Positions 19,689 through 29,399 of a stretch of 64,000 bases of DNA are shown here, one piece after another. Under the pieces are notes generated by a model. That model had not been told where the DNA came from, did not search any database, and saw nothing but the letters and a program-made list of their open reading frames with translations. The position numbers and the translations under genes were made by a program. Positions within the stretch are counted from its first letter, which is position 1. The number at the start of each line of letters is the position of its first letter. This DNA is from Effrenium voratum (taxonomy: Eukaryota > Sar > Dinophyceae > Suessiales > Symbiodiniaceae), in NCBI GenBank assembly GCA_963377175.1, contig CAUJNA010001494.1, positions 1 to 64,000 of the forward strand, written 5' to 3'.

Positions 19689-20462
19689 TCACACCTGGCT
19701 CAGAGTCTCAGAGGTCTCTGACAAGATCGAATGTTCCAGTGCCACAAGAGCTTCAATGATGTACTCCCTGTTGCACCACATTCGCAGCGACTTTCTCTTT
19801 CTCAAAATGCATTGGACTGCAGTTTCAAGGCTACATCGATGGTGCATCAATAGGAACGCCACAGCTGCAGATGTGCTCCGATGCGCTCCACCATGGCAAT
19901 GAAACAAGATGCTGCGACAACGCCCTTCAGTCCAAGCCCGTGTAGTTTTGATGTCATTATACATGTGCTGCCAAGTCCGATTGAAGTCGTTCTTGAAGAG
20001 GTTCCACTCCTCACCCTGTAGATGGGTTTTATCCCACAGGCCATAAGCTAGGCGATCTACTGCTGCTGTGTTTTCCACACGTTCCATGCCATGCTCGTAC
20101 TGCCAGTCAGCTGCATTCAAAGCAACGACCAAATCCGGCTGCACAGGTTTCCCGACCTGACTTATTTCACCCAACTCATGGACCCGCAGCCCGACAGCCA
20201 AGCTTCCAATCATGATTTTGAGAGCGTTCGAATTTGGACAGGAGTGATCATGGTGGTCACTGTCACTCTCGCTTTCGTAAATCACACTTGCATCCAGTGG
20301 CCACCTGGTCACCTGGTCATAGCCCAGCCCGTCCTCTGCAAATCTTGCCCACTCCTTTTCCAAATGCAGGTCCATGTCTGTCCAGTCACTTCTGTAGTAA
20401 TACGCATCTTCCACCATGCGTTGGATCAGAAGGGATTTCGGTTGATGATATATTCGGGACAT
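19689..20462 (-). CDS. Dual-specificity / tyrosine phosphatase-like protein
   Basis: I chose the ATG at 20462 (MSRIYHQPKSLLIQRM), giving 257 residues. The 15 residues upstream are weak. LFHCHGGAHRSTSAAVAFLL at about residues 186-205 is the PTP P-loop HC-x5-R-S/T with Cys189 and Arg195. It is followed by a helix and VQCILRKRKSLRMW as in dual-specificity phosphatases. A general-acid Asp could lie in WLACL-like positions upstream (ADWQYEHG), but this is not certain. It is the gene nearest the right terminus and first in the transcription direction. Substrate unknown. Confidence 0.65.
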   Translation of the reverse strand: MSRIYHQPKSLLIQRMVEDAYYYRSDWTDMDLHLEKEWARFAEDGLGYDQVTRWPLDASVIYESESDSDHHDHSCPNSNALKIMIGSLAVGLRVHELGEISQVGKPVQPDLVVALNAADWQYEHGMERVENTAAVDRLAYGLWDKTHLQGEEWNLFKNDFNRTWQHMYNDIKTTRAWTEGRCRSILFHCHGGAHRSTSAAVAFLLMHHRCSLETAVQCILRKRKSLRMWCNREYIIEALVALEHSILSETSETLSQV

Positions 20463-20738
20463 CATTGATTGAAATTGGTGAAGCTGAAGGCAACGCGACA
20501 AACACACCGTTTGACATCATCACCGCGCCCTTGCTACGAGCCGATGCAATCAGGTTTAAGATCAGTTAAAAACACAATGACCGACCATCATGCGTCAGCA
20601 TCATTAGAACAAATATTTACAAAATGCAAATGCAAAATCAACAAAATTGCACGGCATTCATGAAGACACACATCATACAAATGACAAAAAATGCAGAAAC
20701 AAATCCCAAACATGCAAGTTGCTTTCAACCTGACCTAC
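20463..20738. other. Right subterminal region, no gene
   Basis: A-rich sequence with scattered ATGCAAA words, mirroring the left subterminal repeat. Confidence 0.5.
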
Positions 20739-20828
20739 ATCTTCGAGATAATTCGAGATAATTCGAGATAATTCGAGATAGCCAAAAACCCCCCAAATCT
20801 AGACCCCATGAATCTAGTACCCATAAAT
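20739..20828. repeat. Right inverted terminal repeat of the 18.8-kb element
   Basis: Four copies of GAGATAATTC, then AAATCTAGACCCCATGAATC, the inverted partner of 2056-2082. Confidence 0.75.
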
Positions 20829-20838
20829 TGGTTAGGGA

Positions 20839-20969
20839 ATTACTACATGTTCATGCGCACGATGTAGGAGGTGGTCATCAATGTCTGAACAGCGACACGG
20901 AAAAGATATGTCAGGAGTCCACCTGCGTTGCCATGTGCGGTAGTTGTAGATCCTGTCCCCCAAGGTAAC
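20839..20969 (-). pseudogene. 5' part of the host frame interrupted by the 18.8-kb element
   Basis: The minus frame from 20969 (VTLGDRIYNYRTWQRRW) through SDIDDHLLHRAHEHVV is open up to the ATTACT copy. It joins in phase with the frame left of the element (1905-2034). A TGA lies just upstream (20970-20972), so the exon would have to start near there. Product unknown. Confidence 0.45.
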
Positions 20970-21239
20970 TCAAAACTGCGACACCTCAATCTTGAGAGAA
21001 TCGAATCCGACAAGATGCAAGTCAACGCAAGTTCAAGCCAAGCGCAGATCAACACGCGGTCATGCAGCCACCAGCAGCAATTGTGAGACTTAGCTATGAT
21101 CTGACGGCTGTCTTCCCTTTAGTGAAACCTCGTTCCTGGTTAAATCAGAAATTCCGCTGTTCTATGATAAGCACGTTGAGGTCAAATTTTCCGACAGAAT
21201 GGGTACACCCGAGGATTCCCCACGAATGGGGTGTACACA

Positions 21240-21567
21240 CTTAAACTCCAGATGGAGGGTGCTAATCTTGAGTACAACTGATGAGGCTCGAGTACAACTG
21301 ACAAGTCTCAAGTCGGACAAGGTTCGGCTGGCAGGTCACTTGGCTTCACTCTAGTGTCGAAAACGTTACAAGGTTCAACATGAAGCACACACAGCGGCAA
21401 AAGAAGCGGCCAACTGGACTTTCATCAACATCACTTCACAAAAGCAGGTACACACGGGTGATCAATCCGTGCATCCACCATCAAGCATAGCTTCGTTGGC
21501 CAGCGTTTGCTTCATGGCCGCTGGCCCCCTGCTACTAATTGTGGTGACAGGGTATTCTGCCACTCCG

Positions 21568-21575
<8 letters not shown>
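21240..21575. repeat. Dispersed repeat, copy A (related to 60720-61025)
   Basis: The sequence from CTCCAGATGGAGGGTGCTAA through TGTCGAAAACGTTACAAGGT to TTCTGCCACTCCGCACACAC matches 60726-61025 in the same order and orientation, with indels. Both copies end in a CA-rich tract. It may be the shared flank of a duplicated gene-family locus. The 20.97-21.24 kb stretch before it holds nothing recognisable. Confidence 0.75.
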
Positions 21576-22660
<1,085 letters not shown>

Positions 22661-22976
22661 TCCACCAGGGAGACATCAGAGGGAAAGGCAGTTTGAGTGA
22701 GTTGGTTCGAGCGGGTTTGGTTCAAGTAGTTAAAAGCAGGTGACGAATTAGACAGCATCAACACTTCACACCAGGAGCCACTGGTCTTGTTGAAGCAACA
22801 ACGTCAAACACCACACACAATTTGGCTCGGAGCAGATTTCCGAGTGGATGGTCAGACCCACACCCACACCCACACCCACGCGACCACGAACACGAAGATG
22901 AACACGAATGCAAACTCAAGCGAAAACACACAAGCAATAGCAAGCAAAGCAAAGCAAAGAAAAGAAAAGCAAAGCA

Positions 22977-23115
22977 AGCAAGGCAAAGGCAAAGGCAAAG
23001 GCAAAGGCAAAGGCAAGGCAAGGCAAGGCAAGGCAAGGCAAGGCAAGGCAAGGCAAGGCAAGGCAAGGCAAGGCAAGGCAAGGCAAGGCAAGGCAAGGCA
23101 AGCAAGCAAGCAAGA
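22977..23115. repeat. AGGCA / AGGCAA short tandem repeat
   Basis: (AAAGGC)5 followed by about 18 units of (AAGGC), bounded by AGCAAGCAAGCAAG. Artefact frames cover it (KARQGKARQG repeats). The 22.66-22.98 kb stretch before it shows no gene. Confidence 0.95.
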
Positions 23116-25998
23116 AAAACACGCACACCCACAAACGCCCCGCAACCTTAGCGCTGGCAACGCACCCGCAGCCAATCGCGAAGCACGCCAGCAACACACG
23201 TGCAGCAACGCAATGCGTGCCAGGTTCATGAGTGCATCATTTGTCACATTCTTGTTGAAGCGCAGAAAGCCACAACTTGCACATTGCTGTTGCCAGCCAG
23301 GCTGTAGTGTCGAGAAAAGTGTCGAGAGAGATGCCTAAAGAAAGGCAAGAAGAGAGGCTGTGATTTCCCAGTCTGCCGTTTTGAACCTCAGCATGCAACG
23401 ACATACTTTGCAAAGCTTGCGGTGCCGGATTGGTTCCCAGCAAACATGTCTGGATTGAGCCAGAGATTCTGCTGTCGCTCTGGTCACCCTCCGGAAGCCA
23501 TGCTTCAAGGGGCGCCCCTGGGGGACTTTGGCTGTTGCTGTGGAGGCCAGCCTCCCCAAATGCAGCGCTGTTCTTGGCCCAGTCAGCGTCCGGGCACAGG
23601 CAAAGCACTGGGCTAGAAATGAATGCACATACTGGGAGACAAGTAGATGCGTGTACACTGGCAAGCATGCGGCCCGTCCTTTTTTGGAGGAGTAAGAACC
23701 GCAACAGTAAACTGTTTGGGGAAAAACAGAAACAACGGCTGAGATCATCCAGTGTTTTGCTTGAGGGAGAAAGGAAGTCCTGCGTGAGCATCTTGGCCAC
23801 ATAGCGCGCGTTCACATCTTCGGATCCGTATAGAATGCTGTAGGAGCAGGGGTTGGAACCTCGAATGACGAGGCCTGGTTTTGGTTGGTCGGGGTGGGGT
23901 GGGCTGTGGTGGGGTGGGGTATGTGAGGGACTGAAGCGGTTTCGGAGCGCCTTTGTTGGTTCATGTTGTGTCCCTCTTGGGAATCAACAGGAGGGGTTGG
24001 GCCTATCCCCAGATTGCAAGGGATAGTTTGGTTCGGGGTTATTTCGTCGGGGACCCAAGTAAGTCCCATTCTTTGCAGGTACAAGGCAAAACCCTGGAAG
24101 CACAAGCGCCATGATGTCAACATCAAATCAGTCCTTGCCTTTCTCTCAGTGGAAACTGGCCTCAAACTCCACAAAATCATAATCACTGGAAACTAGCAAC
24201 AGGATGAGATCTCAATGACCGCAAGGGTAGCTTTTGGTTGAAGTGGTCGGTAGCTGAAAAAGCTGTCCCCTTACCCCAGTGGCTTCCTCATGGAAGCAAA
24301 GACCTTTTGAAGCGCGCAGGACTTGGTCGCCTTCGTCAAACGAAATACTGGAAAAGGAACAAGGGATTGGGAGGAAAAAAAGGACACCAACAACAAATTG
24401 GGGCCACCTTGAAACAACAAACAGGACAACGACACAATTTGCGCCACCTTTGTTGCAGGGAAGAACCAAAATGGAAAAGCAGGACAAGGGAAGCGCACCT
24501 CAAAGCAAGGGGAACGGAACTCACAGGTTGCGCGGTATTTGTCGACCGACCTATTTTTGCTGCCGGCAAACCAAGGGGTGAAATTGAGCCCCAAAGCATA
24601 CACCTACAGCAAAGCAATCTGCAGCTGTCTTTGGCTAAAACAGGCAAAACGAGATCAAGCACGGCGGCCCAAGGCCTGGGAAGGCAAACTGTTGTCAATT
24701 TTCCGGCATGCGATCGGCCCAAAAAGGCCCGCAAGCCGGCGCTGACCGCGCGCCAGGGAGCTGCCCCGGCGAATGCCCGTCAAACTACCGCACATGAACT
24801 CCTCGCAGCGGAAACTGGGGAGAATTGGAGACAACATTAGGGTATGTGTGAAACTAGGGATCCCCTGACGTAAACATGATATTTGCTTGATTTGCAAACT
24901 GCTTTGATACATTTACCCACATTTTCCAACTAGAAACCACGTCCACCACAAAACTTAGATGATACCTTTACAAACGCAGGTGGAGACGCAAACAAAACCC
25001 AATGGCGGGGGATTCATCCGAAGTCGATTCTCATTTGCAAGGCAAAAAGCAGGGGTCACAGCATGGCTTATGATTTGAAATCGACTCTTGGAGGTCCCAC
25101 CAAGTGATTTAAGGCTGTAGGACCCCTGGCAGCGGTTCCCTAGTTCCCCAACAAGGCTACAGGTGCCTTAAAGCACAAAATCGCGATTTTTCGAGAATTA
25201 CGCCTTCCCTGCCTGGCGTGCCTCTGGTAAACTTGGCTACCCAGCACTCAGAACAAAGCAAACGAAAATATCCAAGCCCGGAATCCGTCCGGAGCCCCAA
25301 TTCGGGCAGAGACCCCATAGCTTCAGGCTGTTGGCGAAAAAGCTGCCGCCGAAACCAGCAAAGAAAAACATCAAGTGGGAAATCAAAGGTCCACAGAAGG
25401 ACAGCACTGAACCAATGTTACATTGAAGCTCAAAGAGCACAAATGAATGTGGGAAAAAGAGCTTCATAAAAGCGATGCAAACACGAATTGCATAGGACAG
25501 CAACAAATGTTGCGTGTAATTTTCAGGGAGATCTCTTTTTGGTTGGCTTTAATGGACAAGCAAAAGGAAAACCACCATTTTGGGGGGAGGCCCTCAAAGC
25601 GACGTACACAAATCAATCTGTCTTTGATCAAAGACAGAGAGCCAAAAGGAGAAGCAACCGGAAGTCCCTAAAAGGAGAATTGCAGGTAAGGATTGCTTTT
25701 CAAGCATCGCTTCAGACTTGACACCGATCTGACACCAAGAAGTTTAAAGCCTCCATGGAATCTCCCGAAACGGGATATGGAACCGGCCTCTTTGGTTTTA
25801 GTCATCCTAAAACGGTACACCTCCATAACGTGGATGGTCTTCGCTTTGGTTTCACTACAACTCAAAAAGTATAACTCGAAACAGAGACGCCGGTATTGAC
25901 CAACACCAGCTGTACATGGGTATGTCTTCGTTGGGTTTGACAACCCCCCACATGTAGTCTACCTGACAAACTTTCGGAGACCCCAGAAACGGCCCAAC
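23116..25998. other. Host intron/intergenic sequence; one ambiguous GC-rich coding candidate
   Basis: Between 23240 and 23815 two minus frames stay open for 155-192 codons. The GC-rich part (about 23420-23620) may be a downstream exon of the kinase gene, but neither frame shows a known motif. A plus-strand frame of 200 codons at 24238-24840 is Lys/Arg/Gln-rich without motifs and probably spurious. The rest looks like intron of the minus-strand kinase gene. Confidence 0.4.
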
Positions 25999-26098
25999 CC
26001 CATGCTTCTTTTCCCCAGATCTCCATGAGCATAAGCCCCGTGGCGTAGCCGTCGTAGGCGTAGACCGGGCCGCGCAAGTCGTAGCATCCAGACTTCAC
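25999..26098 (-). CDS. Host protein kinase exon: after APE, subdomain IX
   Basis: The exon follows a CAG acceptor and reads VKSGCYDLRGPVYAYDGYAT then GLMLMEIWG, matching the kinase D-x-[WY]-[SA]-[YF]-G region (here RGPVYAYDGYATGLMLMEI) after the APE motif. It joins in phase to the exon at 26760-26861 (SPPEVRNGQ|VKSGCYD). The 3' end at GT 25998 is less certain. Usual Asp and Gly positions are partly replaced (GPVYAYDG). The C-lobe helices G-I were not found with confidence downstream. Confidence 0.65.
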
Positions 26099-26759
26099 CT
26101 GACGAGCTGGAGAAAACGTTTCCGGTGTCCCTTTACTCACTTCCGTGAGTGGCCCCCCAAAAAAAAACAAAGATGTTTGTTGCTAAAAATGGTCCAGACC
26201 CAAGTGACTAAGGACCGGAAGTCAGGGAGTGAGCTTAGGTCGTTTGTTTCCTATGGTCCTTTCGGTGAAACCATCCCCAAGCGGACCTCGATTTGAGAAA
26301 ACAACTTGTTTTTCCATTTGAAACATCACCAGCCATGAACTTGGCCTGTGGCCGAACTCTGCACGTGAAACACCTTCAGATTCCGCGTCATTAACCCCAG
26401 CTGAATCAACCGAGCAATTTATTGATATGGGGTGGGGCGCTCCAAAAGTGAAAAGCACCCCCTATTTTATCAACTGGGGTTCTAAAATTCCGGGGTCAAC
26501 ATGATATCCTGTGATATACATATATGTCTCACGTAGCCTGTTTTTGTTAAAGACCCCAAGAAAGGGCGGTTTGTTTTTGTTGGACTTGGAAGAAACCGCC
26601 TCCGAGCCAGAGAAGAATAACGGCACCGGTTTTGTGGCGCATGCCCTAAGCTGAGCAGCGCCCAACACCCATTGACTGTTGCGAAGGTTGATGCAGCCCA
26701 ATGAAACCGGGTAGGAACCGAACCCAAAATGTCCCTCATGGCATTCGGGCGCCTTTCAC

Positions 26760-26861
26760 CTGACCATTCCGCACCTCCGGCGGGGAGTAGGCCGGGGTGT
26801 AGGCGCACCCGTGGCTGAGCTTCCCGAAATTCTGGAGACCCCCAAAATCGATGATCTTCAC
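26760..26861 (-). CDS. Host protein kinase exon: DFG to APE
   Basis: Exactly 34 codons between an AG acceptor and a GT donor, phase 0. VKIIDFGGLQNFGKLSHGCA holds the DFG motif (magnesium-binding Asp). YTPAYSPPEVRNGQ holds the activation-segment end (SPPEV for APE). It lies 26.9 kb from the catalytic-loop exon at 53798-53897. The whole endogenous virus lies in between. Confidence 0.8.
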
Positions 26862-27839
26862 CTTGCGTTCGATTCTTCCGGCCCAAAGAAATGAGCAACA
26901 AGTCGTCCAACGACCCCGGTTGGAAAAGAAGGAACCCAAAAAGCTTAGCCGTTTTCAGATGAAGCTCCTTTAAGAAATGGACCATCTTTTTTGGGTTCCA
27001 TGTTTGTCTAGGGAAGACCTTTTGTATGGAGCCATGAAACCCAAGGGTACAAAACGGGGCATTTGGTCACAAGACCATGAGTCCATCTCGCCGAAACCGG
27101 GTGCCTGGGTGTGTGGTACCGTTTTCATCTTGGTTTCAAGGGAAGCAAAATCACAACCTACCCATGGCCAAATACCTCTGGTTTTACACAGCTCGCTTGA
27201 GCCAGGTTGTTGGGATTTGGTGGGTTCCTGACGAATGGCGAAGACCAAAGAGAATTCCAAACCTCTTTCTAGGGTCACGCAAGGCTGTGGGCCCCACTTC
27301 GCTTCGTATTTCTATCCCGACTCCATTTAGAATCAAAGGCCACTTGAAACGAGCCTAAAGAGGGGGAAGCGCCTTTGATAGTTGGGATACAACACCCCAG
27401 GGGGGTAGTCCACACAAAAAAACTCCAGAAGATCAAAACAAACAAGACTATGTCACATGTCCTAGCTTGGGGGGGGGGGGGTAGTCTTCTGTTTTCTGGT
27501 GTGTGTGTGTAGTTTTCTCAAGGTGTTCTTTGCATTTCTTTGGAAAAGTGTGAAAAACCTTGAGAAAACCAACAAAAATATGACTCTGTCAGCTGTCCTG
27601 ACTTGAGGGGAAATATGTTTTCGCTTGGTTGTCTTGAGTTGTTTTTGGTACTTTACCGTTTGCGTCCTGTTTGCAAGAGCTCCTGTGATCAAGTGCGCTG
27701 GTGTAGTTGGACCACCGCCCACAGCCGCCCGTGGGACGAACTCCATTTTTTGGTGTTTGCGTTTGAACTCCATCTTTCCGTGGTTTTTGCGCTTTATTGT
27801 CTTTTTTGGTGCGGTGGGGGGGGGTGGGGGGGGTGGGGG
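26862..27839. other. Kinase intron, left flank of the endogenous virus
   Basis: No exon recognised. Contains G runs (27470-27481 and 27817-27839). The last GGGGG before 27840 repeats after the right end of the virus. Confidence 0.5.
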
Positions 27840-28063
27840 AAAAAATGGAGAAAGTAGGGGGCCTGGGGGGAAGAGGGAGGAGTGTTGGGGTTATTGGGTC
27901 AAATGTTGTTATCCAACGTTTTAACACCCTTGTTTGATTTCTTCCTATATTTTGTTGTAGGGTGTTAGGGGTGGATTTTCTGGGGAGTAACGTTTTGTTC
28001 ATTTGAAAGAGTTAGCCCTTTTAGTAGTTATTATGTTCTGGGGTGTTGGTGGTTCATTTGTTT
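27840..28063. repeat. Outer terminal inverted repeat, left
   Basis: 224 bp nearly identical to the complement of 50683-50905, starting AAAAAATGGAGAAAGTAG and ending at TGGTTCATTTGTTTA. Confidence 0.95.
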
Positions 28064-28067
28064 ATTC

Positions 28068-28568
28068 CTATTCTTGTTCAAAGTCACTTGTTGTTTCCAC
28101 GTAATCTCTCACAGTATCGTTATTGTTTTCTTGACCTTTCACTCTTAGTTGGTGCTTACTTGTTTGTTGGTGTTTTTTCATTTTGTATTTTCCTACCATA
28201 CATTTACATAAAGGACATTCTACTTTCAATTGGTTATAGTCTTTCTGTTTTTCATTTATGTCTTCTTTGTTATTTTCTCTATATTCTTTTGATTTTTGCT
28301 TTATTTCGTCTTTATGCTTTTCACGATAAATCTTGTTCTTTTCCAGTATAGTGTCTTTGTTATTCTCTCTATATGTCTTTTTCTTCTCTACAATCTGCTC
28401 TTTGTTGTCTTCGTAATACTCCTTTGACTTTTGCTGTATTTGTTCTTTGTGTGCTTCTCTATACCGTCGTTTGCTCTCCAAGCATACATTACATTGTTTT
28501 CTTCCTTCGTTGAACTTTTCTAACAATTGAAAGACTTTACATTTGGAACATTGCTTTTTGTCTGTCAT
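28068..28568 (-). CDS. Zinc-cluster / K-E repeat / C2H2 protein inserted in the left TIR
   Basis: 166 residues. The N-terminal CSKCKVFQLLEKF...CNVC is a four-Cys zinc cluster like those at the start of HNH-associated viral proteins. A middle tract of about 75 residues has YRENNKD-type repeats (likely long helix). CPLCKCMVGKYKMKKHQQTS then H is a C2H2-like finger. The last two parts match the tails of two GIY-YIG proteins in this element (36419-37081, 40849-41424), so the nuclease head is replaced by a zinc cluster. It occupies the 550-bp stretch in which the left TIR differs from the right. Probably a selfish-nuclease-related gene. Catalytic residues were not seen. Confidence 0.7.
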   Translation of the reverse strand: MTDKKQCSKCKVFQLLEKFNEGRKQCNVCLESKRRYREAHKEQIQQKSKEYYEDNKEQIVEKKKTYRENNKDTILEKNKIYREKHKDEIKQKSKEYRENNKEDINEKQKDYNQLKVECPLCKCMVGKYKMKKHQQTSKHQLRVKGQENNNDTVRDYVETTSDFEQE

Positions 28569-28613
28569 TGGTCTCTATATGTTTAAGGGGTTATTTATTT
28601 AAGTTTAAGGGGT

Positions 28614-28733
28614 TTTATAGGTTAAAAGTTCAGTATAATTATAACATATAAGATTTTACATGTTATTATTATATTATGATTATAATTTCAGTTCAGGATA
28701 ATAATCTAATTGGTTTGTCTTACTTCTTTCATA
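28614..28733. repeat. Inner terminal inverted repeat, left
   Basis: 120 bp matching the complement of 50536-50655. It includes a truncated copy of the last ~17 codons of the right-arm gene at 50392-50589. The match stops abruptly at 28733. Confidence 0.9.
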
Positions 28734-28736
28734 GCT

Positions 28737-29330
28737 CCTTTCAGAACTGTGTTTCGCAATAAGTTCTGTCTCAAGGAGCGTGTCCTGCAAAAACCTTGAC
28801 CGGCTGTGGATGGTGAAAATAGTCTACATTTGCACTGATTTTCTGGAAGGGTGAAGAGGGGAGACATTTCCCCGGTCGGGGTGACATTTCCCCAAGGTCG
28901 GGGAAATAGGGAACCTTTTCCCCTAATTTGGGGAGATAGACCAACATTTCCCCAAATGAGGGGTGATATTTCCCCAAGGGAGGGGGAACGCCCCCTTAAC
29001 CACCAAACCCCCCTTTATTGTAATCGTCCTGCATTTGCCACGCTCTGAGGTTGAGAAGACATCGCTCTCATCGCCTTCGTTGCTGTCGTCTTCTAGGTTC
29101 TGGGATGGGAAGGGTTTTGCGGTTTTGGGTCTTTGTGTTTTACTGTTGCAGGGAGGGTTCAAACAAGAAACTTTGAAGGTTGAAGTGGAGAAGGGTTCGT
29201 ATGAGACACTTTGAAGACTGACGTGGAGAAGGGTTCAATCAGCATGTTTTTTCAAATCTATGGAAATGACACTAAAACCCAAATCCCGAGCAACCCGACC
29301 AACCGAGCCTGTCCCTGAAAATAATTTTAA
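28737..29330. other. GC-rich island inside the virus left arm, possible nested insertion
   Basis: After the inner repeat the AT-rich viral sequence gives way to about 590 bp of GC-richer DNA. It holds repeated ACATTTCCCC/GGGGAAAT words (28862-28980) and two copies of a GTGGAGAAGGGTTC unit (about 29185, 29221). No coding frame is supported. AT-rich viral sequence resumes near 29320. It could be a small non-viral insertion that also truncated the left copy of the end gene. Confidence 0.5.
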
Positions 29331-29399
29331 TAATTTCATATTATTAGAACTATTTAGATAATTATTTTATGGAGTAATGTCGCGAAGCTCATTAGGCTA

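Larger units (their letters stand above)
2041..20838. mobile_element. Large cargo-carrying DNA transposon-like element (18.8 kb), unclassified
   Basis: The ends form imperfect inverted repeats: GAGTCCCAGATCCATGGGG at 2056 matches the complement of 20795-20823 (GGGTACTAGATTCATGGGG), and both continue inward into the 10-bp satellite ATCTCAAATT. ATTACT lies directly outside both ends (2035-2040 and 20839-20844), a candidate 6-bp target duplication. All recognisable genes inside run on the minus strand. They include a transposase-like set (5.8-9.6 kb), a methyltransferase-like gene, a RING gene, a kinase, a phosphatase and an RS protein. The exact outer edge is uncertain by about 15 bp because the first bases of the two ends do not match well. 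Confidence 0.7.

Noticed and set aside
2041..20838. Second endogenous virus
   Set aside because: No capsid, polymerase, integrase or packaging ATPase motif is present; the gene set and ends fit a transposon better.
22787..23338. Lys/Ala/Gln-rich frame over the AGGCA repeat
   Set aside because: Repeat artefact; the flanking sequence has no conserved motif.
24238..24840. 200-codon plus-strand frame
   Set aside because: Composition is unremarkable, no motif, and it lies antisense in a region that appears to be host non-coding DNA.
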